From: JALYUA01 sp038239305
GTDB taxonomy: Bacteria; Acidobacteriota; Thermoanaerobaculia; UBA5066; Gp7-AA6
Length of the DNA stretch: 64,000 bases
Reading direction: 5' to 3'
Assembly: GCA_038239305.1 (NCBI GenBank)
Contig: JBBSEW010000013.1
Span: forward strand, 1 to 64,000
The notes beneath the pieces were generated by a model, which saw nothing but the letters and a program-made list of their open reading frames with translations, was not told where the DNA came from and made no database searches. Positions 56,641-64,000 of this stretch are shown piece by piece (position 1 is the first letter of the stretch; every line of letters begins with the position of its first letter). The position numbers and the translations under genes were made by a program.

Positions 56641-57531
56641 ATGAGCACACAGAACCTCGAGATTCGCCGCTCCTCCGCTTCGCTCTGGGGCTCCTCGTCC
56701 GGAATGCGAGTCATCCCCACGGTCTCCAAGTACATCGACACGTCCACCTGTATCGGGTGCAAAGCGTGCGAGGTGGCCTGCCAGGAATGGAACGACCTGG
56801 GCGTCCTCGAGACGACGCAGACGGGCACGTACCAGACGCTTCCGACGCTGCACGCGCAGTACTGGAACCTGATCCGCTTCAATGAGCGCGATTTTGACGG
56901 CGGAATTGCCTGGCTCATGCGCAAAGATCAGTGCATGCACTGCGAGGAACCGGGCTGCCTCGCCGCCTGTCCAGCGCCTGGCGCCATCGTGCAGTACGAG
57001 AATGGAATCGTCGACGTGAATCCCGACCAGTGCATCGGGTGCCGCTACTGCGAGACGGGCTGCCCCTTCGACGTCCCCCGCTTCCACGAGACGACCGGCA
57101 AGATGGCGAAGTGCACGATGTGCGTCGATCGCGTCTCTGTCGGCCTGGAGCCCGCGTGCATCAAGTCCTGCCCCACCGGATGCCTCCATTTCGGAACGAA
57201 AGAAGACATGCTCACGCTCGCCCGCACCCGCGTCAGCCAGCTGAAGTCCAACGGGTTCGCGGATGCCGGCTACTACGATCCGCAGGGCGTCGGCGGCACC
57301 GGCGTGGTGACCGTGCTCGCGCATGCGAATCACCTCGACTGGTACAACCTCCCCGCGGATCCGCGCGTGCCGATCCTCGTCAAGCTCTGGAAGTCCGTGC
57401 TTCGTCCCCTGGGGGCGGTCGCGATCTTCGGAGCGGTCGTCGGCGCGTTCGCCCACTTCATGAATTTCGGGCCCAAGGAAGTCCAGGGAGCCTCGAATCC
57501 GGAAGCGAATCTTCCTCCCCCGCAGAACTAG
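56641..57531 (+). CDS. fdnH: Formate dehydrogenase iron-sulfur subunit (FdnH/FdoH type)
   Basis: A 296-residue electron-transfer subunit with four [4Fe-4S] cysteine clusters: CIGCKACEVAC, CMHCEEPGCLAAC, CIGCRYCETGC, and CTMC with later CIKSC. A single C-terminal membrane helix (LGAVAIFGAVVGAFAHFM, about residues 258-275) anchors it. It starts 10 bases after fdnG. It carries electrons from the catalytic subunit to the cytochrome b subunit. Confidence 0.93.
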   Translation: MSTQNLEIRRSSASLWGSSSGMRVIPTVSKYIDTSTCIGCKACEVACQEWNDLGVLETTQTGTYQTLPTLHAQYWNLIRFNERDFDGGIAWLMRKDQCMHCEEPGCLAACPAPGAIVQYENGIVDVNPDQCIGCRYCETGCPFDVPRFHETTGKMAKCTMCVDRVSVGLEPACIKSCPTGCLHFGTKEDMLTLARTRVSQLKSNGFADAGYYDPQGVGGTGVVTVLAHANHLDWYNLPADPRVPILVKLWKSVLRPLGAVAIFGAVVGAFAHFMNFGPKEVQGASNPEANLPPPQN

Positions 57532-57647
57532 ACGCCGGCGGGCAAGATGGGCAGGAGCATGCGAGTGCGAACGCGAGTGGCAGCGGTTGTGGCGTTAACA
57601 GGAGTCCGCCGGAACGGGCCGACGGGACACGGCATGAGGAGAAAGGT

Positions 57648-58349
57648 ATGAGCTCCGCAGTGCGCGACCGGGCCGTGGACGACGCCGTCACCGTGGCCCG
57701 CGACCGGGAGGACGTGGCGGTCGGAAACGAGATCATTCGCCACAAGCTCTCATCGCGGTGGATCCACTGGTCGGTGGCCGGAACGTTCTTCGTCTGCCTC
57801 CTTTCCGGCATGCCGATCTGGACGCCGGTTTTCGGCTGGATGGCGCACCTCTTCGGCGGGCTCGCCACGGCGCGGGTCATTCATCCGTACGCGGGCATCG
57901 CGTTCGTCATCGCTTCGGTCGTGATGTTCTTCCAGTGGCTGGGAGACATGATCCTGCTCCCCTCGGAGCGGGGCTGGCTCGGGCCCAAGGCCATCGAGTA
58001 CATGCGCTATCAGGGCGACGACCCGGACGTCGGGAAGTACAACGGCGGACAGAAGCTCTATTTCTTCGGTGTCTCGCTCGGAGCCGTCGGGCTCTTTCTC
58101 TCCGGCCTCGTCATGTGGTTTCCGACCTCGTTCCCGCCGATCGTCCGCCAGCTCTCGTACCTGCTGCACGACTTCACGTTCATCATGTTCGGCGCGTCGA
58201 TCGTCGGGCACATCTATCTCTCGACCGCCGCCGAGCCGGGGACCTTCGGGTCGATGATCCGCGGCACGGTCACCCGGGCCTGGGCCCGCCTGCATCACCC
58301 GCGCTGGTATCGCGAAGTCACGGGTGAAGACCGTCCCCCCCGCGGCTGA
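57648..58349 (+). CDS. fdnI: Formate dehydrogenase cytochrome b subunit (FdnI/FdoI type)
   Basis: A 233-residue membrane subunit with four hydrophobic segments and heme-ligand candidates in SSRWIHWSVAG, ARVIHPYAG and LLHDFTFIMFGASIVGHIY. It passes electrons from FdnH to the quinone pool. ATG at 57648 follows gaggagaaaggt, and the 116-base gap after fdnH holds no gene. It has a 50-residue soluble N-terminal stretch, longer than in E. coli. It overlaps fdhE by 26 bases. Confidence 0.92.
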   Translation: MSSAVRDRAVDDAVTVARDREDVAVGNEIIRHKLSSRWIHWSVAGTFFVCLLSGMPIWTPVFGWMAHLFGGLATARVIHPYAGIAFVIASVVMFFQWLGDMILLPSERGWLGPKAIEYMRYQGDDPDVGKYNGGQKLYFFGVSLGAVGLFLSGLVMWFPTSFPPIVRQLSYLLHDFTFIMFGASIVGHIYLSTAAEPGTFGSMIRGTVTRAWARLHHPRWYREVTGEDRPPRG

Positions 58350-59139
58350 GGCGGCGGCGCAGGCATTCGAGCGCCGGGCCGCGCGCGCGGCGGAGCTCGC
58401 ACCGGGCTCCGATTCCGCGCGCGAACCGCTCCTCTTCGCCGCGGACCTCTGCCGGGCTCAGGGCCGCGAGGCCGCCCAGCTCTGGAAACGCCACGCCGAG
58501 GCTCCGCTCGCGGGATCGCTGGCGAAGGACTTCGACCGGCTGGAACCCGGCGTCCGCACGATCTTCCGGTCGATCGCGACGCGGGCGCCCGAGCCCCTCG
58601 CCGGGGAGGCGGCCGGACGCGAAATCGAGGATCGCGACGTCGCCCGTTCGCGCCTGGAGGTCTACTGGACCGGAGACCGTGGCGCGGCGGACGACTATCT
58701 GTCGCGCGCCGCTCTGCGGCCGTACGCGGAGGTACTTCGGTCCCTCGGCATCGTCCCGGACCGCATCCACCGCCGCGGCCACTGTCCGGCTTGCGGCGGG
58801 CCTCCGGCGATCGGCTCGCGGCGCGATGGCTCCACGATGGAGGGTGCGCGGCGATACCTCGGATGCGTGCAGTGCGGCGCCGAGTGGCTCTTCGAACGGA
58901 TCCTCTGCCCGTCCTGCTTCGAGGAGGACCCGGTAAAGCTCCCCTCGTTCCAGAGCGACCGGCATCCGACCGTGCGTATCGAGGCCTGCGAGAACTGCCG
59001 CCGCTATGTGAAGTCGATCGATCTTTCCGAGGATGCCCGCCCCATCCCCGAGATCGACGACCTGCTCTCGATCGCGATGGATCTCTGGGCGGCCGAGCAG
59101 GGATTCACGCGGATCGAGCCCGGGCTCGCCGGCCTCTGA
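58324..59139 (+). CDS. fdhE: Formate dehydrogenase accessory protein FdhE
   Basis: A 271-residue protein with four CxxC rubredoxin-like motifs in the C-terminal half (HCPACGG, GCVQCGAEW, LCPSCFEE, ACENCRRY), the FdhE signature. FdhE binds iron and helps final assembly of periplasmic formate dehydrogenase. GTG at 58324 lies inside the end of fdnI; this overlap implies coupling. The N-terminal half is helical and variable. Confidence 0.92.
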   Translation: MKTVPPAAEAAAQAFERRAARAAELAPGSDSAREPLLFAADLCRAQGREAAQLWKRHAEAPLAGSLAKDFDRLEPGVRTIFRSIATRAPEPLAGEAAGREIEDRDVARSRLEVYWTGDRGAADDYLSRAALRPYAEVLRSLGIVPDRIHRRGHCPACGGPPAIGSRRDGSTMEGARRYLGCVQCGAEWLFERILCPSCFEEDPVKLPSFQSDRHPTVRIEACENCRRYVKSIDLSEDARPIPEIDDLLSIAMDLWAAEQGFTRIEPGLAGL

Positions 59140-59143
59140 CGCC

Positions 59144-59593
59144 ATGGCGGAGCCGCCGCCTCCCGAAGACCTCCTGAGAGATGCCCATCGCGCGCTCCGG
59201 GCGCGCTTCGGCGATTTCCGGCAGGCTCTCGAGAGACGCGACGAAACAGCCTACCGGGTCGCGCTCACGGATTTTCATGCGAATCTCCGCCGCTGGACCT
59301 CCGCCCTCGAAGAGACGCTCGTCCCCGCGCTCATGCGCCTCGCTGTTCCGCGAAAGGATCTCTCCCGCGAGATGCGCCTGGATTTCGTCCAGCTGCGGGA
59401 GCTGACCCGCCACATCGGCGAGCAATTTGACGGGCGGGCGCCTCTCTCGGACATTCTGGGCCTGGTGGAGAACCTCGGCCGCCGGCTGGACGGCCATGGC
59501 GTCCAGATCGACCAGGTCTACGCCCCGGCGGCCGCGGGCGCTCTCGACGCCGCGGGCTGGAAAGCGCTCGAAGCCGCTCGCCCGAGCGCCTGA
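59144..59593 (+). CDS. Helical protein, possibly hemerythrin-like, last gene of the formate dehydrogenase cluster
   Basis: A 149-residue, all-helical protein starting four bases after fdhE. Histidines and acidic residues are spaced roughly as in hemerythrin-like (HHE) domains: FHANLRRWTSALEETLVP, ELTRHIGEQF and LDGHGVQIDQVYAP. But several ligands of a classical di-iron site are missing or displaced, so this is a weak likeness. The position suggests a role with formate dehydrogenase, for example in oxygen or iron sensing; that is inference. Confidence 0.6.
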   Translation: MAEPPPPEDLLRDAHRALRARFGDFRQALERRDETAYRVALTDFHANLRRWTSALEETLVPALMRLAVPRKDLSREMRLDFVQLRELTRHIGEQFDGRAPLSDILGLVENLGRRLDGHGVQIDQVYAPAAAGALDAAGWKALEAARPSA

Positions 59594-60209
59594 GGGGCGT
59601 CTCCGCAACAACGCGGCCTGTAACACCCGGGAGCAAGACTCGTATCCGGCAATGGAAGAAGATCTCCGACCAGAGGCGGGCACCGAACCGGTGGACGACC
59701 CGTGGGCATCATCTGCTCTGAAGCGAGCTTCCACGACTCACGCCCAGAACCGATTCGCCTCACACCCCGTCACGACGTATCACGTATCGTGTCGCGATAC
59801 GTGAGCTCCCCTCGGCTCCTGTCAAACGTCATAACGCTTGAGGATCGGAGTTGTCGAGAACTCCGGAGGGTTGAAAGTCTCCGTCCAGGGTTGAGAGTCT
59901 CTACAGAAGAATGCACGTCGTGTCGTGTTCTCGGCGTCTGCGCGCCCGCCGAACCAGAGTGGCACAACGGAAGAGTTGGTTGTTCCGCGCGGTCCGAGCG
60001 GAAGACCGTCTGTCGCCGGAGGCACGCCTCGCCCTCGCGGATCGTCCCGAGTCCGAACTGCCGGTAGGGCGAGCGCGGCGGAGCATTGAGCCTCCTCCGC
60101 TTCCGGTTCCCGGGTCGTCATCGGTTCCCACACCAAAAAACCCGGACGTCCTGCCGCAACTCCCCTGAGTCAGCCTTTCGATCGGACCGGAGCCCGGGTC
60201 GGCCCGGTC
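59594..60209. other. Convergent intergenic region, 616 bases, no supported gene
   Basis: The two flanking genes converge on it, so no promoter is required here. Base composition is less GC-rich than in neighbouring genes. It holds a 25-base palindrome (59780-59804) and two copies of a gggttgaragtct word at about 59868-59880 and 59888-59900. Open frames exist on both strands (59702-60067 plus; 59822-60136 minus), but they lack strong codon bias at third positions and match no family I know. Confidence 0.55.
59780..59804. repeat. 25-base palindrome (10-base arms, 5-base centre)
   Basis: TCACGTATCG-TGTCG-CGATACGTGA is a perfect dyad. A further acgtatc half-copy precedes it at about 59774. No T-tail follows on either strand, so it is not an evident intrinsic terminator; protein binding is the alternative. 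Confidence 0.7.
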
Positions 60210-60569
60210 TCAGCCGAGCTGCGGAAAGTCGGACTCGCCCGCCGAGTCCTCCGCGCGCGGCAGAAGGGTGCGGTACGCCGACTGGAGGCGATCCGCGGTC
60301 CAGCCGAGAAAGACGCCTTCGCCTCGATAGAGGCTGACCGTCGGCGACAGCTCGATGAGCGAAATCATGCCCTCGCCCTCGGTCGCGACGGCGCGCAGCC
60401 GCCAGGCTGACCGCGTGACAAGGCTCTCGCGGGTACGGATCGGCGAGCGCCCGAGCGACAGGCACCGGACGTCCTTCAGGCCGCCGAGGGGGTCCTGCGA
60501 GCCCGCCGCCTCGCCCCCCGGGCCCTCGCCCGCCGCCGGCCGATGCAGAGTCGGATCTTCGGAGCTCAC
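60210..60569 (-). CDS. Small protein of unknown function in the moaA operon
   Basis: A 119-residue hypothetical. The GTG start has ggggagg upstream and lies one base after the moaA stop, which favours a real gene. The first 30 residues are Gly/Pro/Glu-rich and probably disordered. Residues 45-105 show a compact pattern (RESLVTRSAWRLRAVATEGE, then MISLIELSPTVSLYRGEGVF) that could be a small beta domain. I do not recognise a family. Confidence 0.55.
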   Translation of the reverse strand: MSSEDPTLHRPAAGEGPGGEAAGSQDPLGGLKDVRCLSLGRSPIRTRESLVTRSAWRLRAVATEGEGMISLIELSPTVSLYRGEGVFLGWTADRLQSAYRTLLPRAEDSAGESDFPQLG

Positions 60570-60570
60570 G

Positions 60571-61593
60571 TCAGCCTCCCCGGGTATGCATCTCGAGGTG
60601 AGGATCCCGGCGCAGCCCGGAAGCGTCGACGAGCGGCGCGCGTCCGATCACGGCGAGCCGCTCCTCGGCGCCGCGATCAGTTCGCGCCGTCCAGGTCTCG
60701 GCGAGTATCCGGGAGAGTTCGTCGGTTGCTGCGCCAGACCGGAGCGGCCCCCGCAGATCGAGGCCGACGCTCGCATAGAGGCATCGATACCAGAGCCCGT
60801 CCGCGGTCAGGCGGCTGCGGTCGCACGTCGCGCAGAAGGGCGCGGTGGTCGAGGCAATGATTCCGAAGACCGTTCCGTCGGCGAGCCGGAATCGCTCCGC
60901 GGGCGCCGAGCTCTTTTCTACGACCGGAGCGGGCACTCCGTGACGCTCCGAGATCCGGTCGAGAATCTCGCGTCGCGAGACCACTTTCTCCGGAGCCCAA
61001 TGGGTCGCCCCGCCGACGTCCATATACTCGATGAACCGGACCTCCGCGCCGTTTTGCCGGCCGAAGTCGAGCAGGTCGAGGATCTCGTCCTCGTTCACGC
61101 CGCGGATCATCACGCTGTCGAGCTTGACGCTCGAGAACCCGGCGCGCGAAGCGGCTTCGATTCCCGCAAGCACGCGCGCATGCTCATCGAACCGCGTGAC
61201 CGAGGAGAATCGATCCGGCCGCAGCGTGTCGAGGCTGACGGTGATCCGGCGGAGACCGGCCTTCCGAAGATCCGCGGCGTGGTCCGCGAGGAGCACGCCG
61301 TTCGTGGTGAGAGCGAGGTCGGCGAGACCGGTTTTCCCGGCGAGCATCGAAACGAGCGCCGGAAGGTCCCGGCGGATCAGGGGCTCGCCTCCGGTCAACC
61401 GGACGCGGTCGACGCCGACGGCCATGAAAGCGTCGACGAGCGATGAGATCTCCTCGAACGTGAGCACGTCCTCGCGCGGAAGCCAAACGTAGTGGCGCTC
61501 CGGCATGCAGTACTGGCACCGGAGGTTGCACCGGTCCGTGACGGAAATCCGAAGGTTCCGGAGGGGACGGCCGTGCCGGTCGACGGGGTTCAC
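60571..61593 (-). CDS. moaA: GTP 3',8-cyclase MoaA (molybdenum cofactor biosynthesis)
   Basis: A 340-residue radical-SAM enzyme for the first step of molybdopterin synthesis. The SAM cluster motif is TDRCNLRCQYCMPE at about residue 19; RLTGGEPLIRRDL binds SAM; the C-terminal second cluster shows CATCDRSRLTADGLWYRCLY. GTG at 61593 overlaps the methyltransferase stop (GTGA). The terminal GG of the protein (HTRGG) fits the MoaA tail. Its product is needed by the formate dehydrogenase encoded just upstream, which explains the neighbourhood. Confidence 0.94.
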   Translation of the reverse strand: MNPVDRHGRPLRNLRISVTDRCNLRCQYCMPERHYVWLPREDVLTFEEISSLVDAFMAVGVDRVRLTGGEPLIRRDLPALVSMLAGKTGLADLALTTNGVLLADHAADLRKAGLRRITVSLDTLRPDRFSSVTRFDEHARVLAGIEAASRAGFSSVKLDSVMIRGVNEDEILDLLDFGRQNGAEVRFIEYMDVGGATHWAPEKVVSRREILDRISERHGVPAPVVEKSSAPAERFRLADGTVFGIIASTTAPFCATCDRSRLTADGLWYRCLYASVGLDLRGPLRSGAATDELSRILAETWTARTDRGAEERLAVIGRAPLVDASGLRRDPHLEMHTRGG

Positions 61594-62411
61594 GGGCCGA
61601 TTGTAGTCGCGGACCGGTGCCGGCCGACCCGCAGATCCAGTTCCCAATGGATCGTCCGGGGGCTCGCCGGATCCCCCCAGGCCTCGGCGAGCGGCTTCTC
61701 GATCCGGGACAACGGGTCCTGGCCCCGCGCCGCGAGATAGCGGCGCGTCGCCGACCATGTCCGGATGTAGCCGGAGAGCTCCGGGAGCGTCCAGTGTTTC
61801 TCCATGGAGAAGGGCGGGGGGTCGACTCCGATCTCGATTTCGATATCTTCAAAGGGAAACTCGAGCTCCCGGTACCCCCGCTCCACCAGCGCCCTCTCGG
61901 CGGGCCAGTAAGGACCGACGACGTCGAAGTAGAACTCCCGGACGACATGGTCGATCTCGGCGGTCGAGTGAAAGAGGTCGTAGTTCCAGAACGCCACGAC
62001 GCCCTGCGGCACCAGGACGCGACGCGCCTCCACCCAGAACCGATCCCGATCGAACCAGTGGAGCGCCTGGGCCACGGTCACGAGATCCACCGATCCATCC
62101 GGCAGAGGCGCGCTCTCCGCGGTTGCGACGGCATAGAGAACGCGCGGATGAGGGGCCGCCTCGTCGACCTGGCGCGCACTGGCGTCCGTCGCGATGACTC
62201 GCTCGAAACGCGATGCGAGCGGAACAGCAGCCTGTCCGCTGCCCGTCGCGCAATCCCAGGCGAGCCTCCTTCGCGGCGAAAGCTCCGCGAGGTAGTCGAA
62301 CAGGGCCGGCGGATAGTCGGGCCGGTAGCGCGCGTAGTCGGACGCGTGGCCGGAGAAGTGATCCGGAAACTCGGAGGAGGCCGGCGGTTGCGGTTGCGGA
62401 GGACGGGGCAC
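61590..62411 (-). CDS. SAM-dependent methyltransferase (class I)
   Basis: A 273-residue protein with the Rossmann methyltransferase core. Motif I is AWDCATGSGQAAVPLA at about residue 50; then VIATDASARQVDEA, the post-motif VDLVTVAQALHWFDRDRF and VLVPQGVVAFWNYD. The N-terminal FPDHFSGHASDYARYRPDYP is typical of a widespread family of methyltransferases of unknown substrate. GTG at 62411 is the open-frame start. It is the first gene of the run methyltransferase-moaA-unknown. It diverges from the thioredoxin-like gene across only 34 bases. Confidence 0.85.
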   Translation of the reverse strand: MPRPPQPQPPASSEFPDHFSGHASDYARYRPDYPPALFDYLAELSPRRRLAWDCATGSGQAAVPLASRFERVIATDASARQVDEAAPHPRVLYAVATAESAPLPDGSVDLVTVAQALHWFDRDRFWVEARRVLVPQGVVAFWNYDLFHSTAEIDHVVREFYFDVVGPYWPAERALVERGYRELEFPFEDIEIEIGVDPPPFSMEKHWTLPELSGYIRTWSATRRYLAARGQDPLSRIEKPLAEAWGDPASPRTIHWELDLRVGRHRSATTIGP

Positions 62412-62445
62412 GAAAGTTCTCCGGTGGCGAGTCTATAATCGCCGC

Positions 62446-62934
62446 GTGGCCGCTCTCGAACCCGGGGTTTCCTTCCCGCCGATCTCTCTCTTCGATTCCG
62501 CAGCGGAAGGCAGCCCCATGCCGGTGCCGGCGGGCCCGACGCTCTACGCATTTTTCAAGACCACCTGTCCGACCTGCGTCCTGACCTGGCCCTATCTCGA
62601 GCGGGTCCGGGCGCTGTCCGTTGGAGGCGCCCTCCGCGTCATCGCCGTCTCGCAGGACGATCCGGCCGTTACTCGGGCCTTCAACGACCGGCTGGGGTCG
62701 CATGTCGACACCGTCTATGACCCGCGGCCCTGGAGGGCGTCGGATGCCGTCGGCCTGACCAACGTGCCGACGCTCTTCCTGGTGGGTGACGACGGGAGAA
62801 TTCGCGACACGGTCGTCGGGTTTCAGAAGAAGAAGCTCGAAGAGCTCGGCCGGATCGCCGCGGAAGGCACCGGTCAGGAGGGTACGCCCGTGTTCCGGCC
62901 CGAGGACGGCGTCCCCGAATTCAAACCCGGGTGA
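62446..62934 (+). CDS. TlpA-like thioredoxin-fold protein
   Basis: A 162-residue thioredoxin-fold protein with the redox motif in FFKTTCPTCVLTWPYLERV (CPTC near residue 41) and a cis-proline in NVPTLFLVGDDG. There is no signal peptide, so it probably works in the cytoplasm. It resembles peroxiredoxin/TlpA hybrids rather than classical thioredoxin. Start GTG 62446. It precedes the MoxR-like gene by 45 bases and may share a transcript with it. Confidence 0.82.
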   Translation: MAALEPGVSFPPISLFDSAAEGSPMPVPAGPTLYAFFKTTCPTCVLTWPYLERVRALSVGGALRVIAVSQDDPAVTRAFNDRLGSHVDTVYDPRPWRASDAVGLTNVPTLFLVGDDGRIRDTVVGFQKKKLEELGRIAAEGTGQEGTPVFRPEDGVPEFKPG

Positions 62935-62979
62935 GACTCGCACAACGCCGGCAGTTAGCCGGGCAAGAAAGGTTTCCCG

Positions 62980-64000
62980 ATGCCCAAGGCGCAAACGCCT
63001 GACAACCGGCCCTCAACCCTCGGCGCTCTTCGCGACGCGGGGTATCGGTCGCGCACGGTCAAAGACGAGCTTCGCGAGAATCTCCGCCACGCCCTTTCGG
63101 AGGGCGAGAACCCGTTCGAGGGAATCCATGGATACGAACGGACCGTGCTTCCCTCCCTCCACAACGCGATCCTTTCGCGGCACGATCTGCTCCTCCTGGG
63201 CCTGCGCGGACAGGCCAAGACGCGCCTCCTGCGGATGCTCGTCCGCCTCCTCGACCCCGAGATCCCGGTCATTGCGGGAAGCGAGCTGAATGAAGACCCT
63301 CTCGAGCCGATCACGAAGTACGGCCGGCGCATCGTCGCGGAAAAGGGCGATGCGACCCCGATCTCATGGCTCCCGCGCGCGGAGCGATACCGGGAGAAGC
63401 TCGCGACGCCCGACGTCACGATCGCCGATCTGATCGGAGACGTGGATCCGATCAAGGCCGCGACGGAGCGGCGCTCTTACTCGGACGAGGAAGTCATTCA
63501 CTACGGGATCGTGCCGCGCACGAATCGCGGGATCTTCGCGATCAACGAGCTGCCGGACCTGCAACCCCGCATCCAGGTAGGGCTCCTGAACATCCTCGAG
63601 GAGCGCGACCTGCAGATCCGTGGATTTCCCATCCGGATCCCGCTCGACATCCTTCTCGTCTTCTCCGCGAACCCGGAGGACTACACGAACCGCGGCAACA
63701 TCATCACGCCGCTGAAGGACCGGATTTCGTCCCAGATCCTGACGCATTACCCCGAAGACGTGAAGACGGCGGCGAAGATCACCGGCCAGGAGGCCTGGAC
63801 GAATCGGCCGGGAGAGCCGAAGATCGAGGTCCCGGACTTCTTCCGGGAGCTCATCGAGGAAGTCGCCTTCGCCGCGCGCCAGAGCGAGTTCGTCGACCAG
63901 TCGTCCGGCGTTTCGGCGCGCATGCCCATCTCGGCGATCGAGATCCTCGCGTCGAACCTCGAGCGGCGCGGCCTGCGGCACAAGGAGGCGACAGTCGCCC
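62980..64000 (+). CDS. MoxR / magnesium-chelatase-like AAA+ ATPase, cut by window edge
   Basis: The first 340 residues of an AAA+ ATPase. Walker A is LLLLGLRGQAKTRLLR (residues 70-85), with Ala before the lysine instead of Gly. The Walker B position reads IFAINELPDL, so Asn stands where Asp is usual. RIQVGLLNILEERDLQIRGF and VFSANPEDYTNRGNIITPLK follow. I recall this combination from a family annotated as magnesium chelatase or sigma-54-interacting ATPase in several GC-rich phyla. Such ATPases usually act with a VWA-domain protein encoded next, which would lie beyond base 64000. ATG at 62980 has aagaaagg upstream. Confidence 0.82.
   Translation, partial: MPKAQTPDNRPSTLGALRDAGYRSRTVKDELRENLRHALSEGENPFEGIHGYERTVLPSLHNAILSRHDLLLLGLRGQAKTRLLRMLVRLLDPEIPVIAGSELNEDPLEPITKYGRRIVAEKGDATPISWLPRAERYREKLATPDVTIADLIGDVDPIKAATERRSYSDEEVIHYGIVPRTNRGIFAINELPDLQPRIQVGLLNILEERDLQIRGFPIRIPLDILLVFSANPEDYTNRGNIITPLKDRISSQILTHYPEDVKTAAKITGQEAWTNRPGEPKIEVPDFFRELIEEVAFAARQSEFVDQSSGVSARMPISAIEILASNLERRGLRHKEATVA

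Noticed and set aside
53211..56924. Long minus-strand open frame opposite fdnG (1237 codons)
   Set aside because: The plus strand encodes formate dehydrogenase with its selenocysteine site. The opposite frame is a shadow caused by high GC.
59999..60090. Possible selC (selenocysteine tRNA), because ggaagaccgtctgtcgccgg looks like its 5' end
   Set aside because: No matching 3' acceptor strand, no TTCGA loop and no TCA anticodon arm could be found downstream.
59822..60136. Minus-strand open frame of 104 codons in the convergent gap
   Set aside because: Third-position GC is far lower than in neighbouring genes and there is no family match; the opposite frames are equally weak.
60134..60160. Possible terminator of the moaA operon (T-run ggtttttt on the minus strand)
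   Set aside because: The preceding GGACGTCC has only 4-base arms without a loop, so no convincing stem exists.

Overview
The window is a continuous GC-rich bacterial chromosome segment, densely coded in operons. Many cistrons overlap by 4 bases (ATGA, GTGA or TTGA junctions). I see no rRNA, tRNA, CRISPR array, transposase or phage gene. The gene set fits a free-living heterotroph with a respiratory chain that feeds on small organic acids, amino acids and sugars. The style (high GC, word-like tandem repeats in intergenic DNA, a selenocysteine formate dehydrogenase) reminds me of Acidobacteriota or a neighbouring soil or sediment phylum. That placement is only an impression.

Layout. (1) 1-6828, plus strand: the end of a sugar-type (CUT1/MalK-like) ABC importer runs directly into a full branched-chain-amino-acid-type (Liv/HAAT) importer. 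(2) 6916-12344, minus strand: a DoxX-like membrane protein, a YCII protein, then an apparent LysR-aguB-aguA-3-hydroxybutyrate dehydrogenase operon. (3) 12427-16964, plus strand: glutamate synthase large subunit with one frameshift and no gltD nearby. (4) 16984-21790, minus strand: thrA-thrB-thrC, taking aspartate to threonine. (5) 21997-30094, minus strand: malate synthase A, glycolate oxidase glcD-glcE-glcF and a sigma-54 activator form one overlapping operon. It is followed by a tiny secreted-protein gene with its own sigma-54-type promoter and terminator, then a tautomerase. (6) 30270-35305, plus strand: a second CUT1-type importer with a Tat-exported binding protein and permeases carrying unusual periplasmic insertions. 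(7) 35566-47825, minus strand: two more Liv importers, one ending in an acyl-CoA synthetase and one with a fused LivG-LivF ATPase, separated by an MFS exporter. (8) 48056-51984: a lipocalin-like protein, acetyl-CoA synthetase with a YjbR-like protein, and a quinone oxidoreductase. (9) 52563-59593, plus strand: a formate dehydrogenase module, fdhD-fdnG(Sec)-fdnH-fdnI-fdhE plus a possible hemerythrin-like protein. (10) 60210-64000: moaA (molybdenum cofactor, which formate dehydrogenase needs) with a methyltransferase and a small unknown, then a TlpA-like thioredoxin and the start of a MoxR/magnesium-chelatase-like ATPase.

Together the genes describe uptake of small molecules through five ABC systems, activation to CoA esters (MatB-like and Acs-like ligases), glycolate/glyoxylate use (GlcDEF to AceB), agmatine breakdown to putrescine, threonine synthesis and periplasmic formate oxidation.

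The most distinctive points are: the GlcDEF-linked sigma-54 activator whose receiver domain has lost its phospho-acceptor aspartate, sitting beside a self-contained sigma-54-type transcription unit for a 73-residue exported peptide; the MalG-like permease with a biotinyl/lipoyl-like segment inserted in its first periplasmic loop; and a composite intergenic repeat present in two inverted copies about 44 kb apart.
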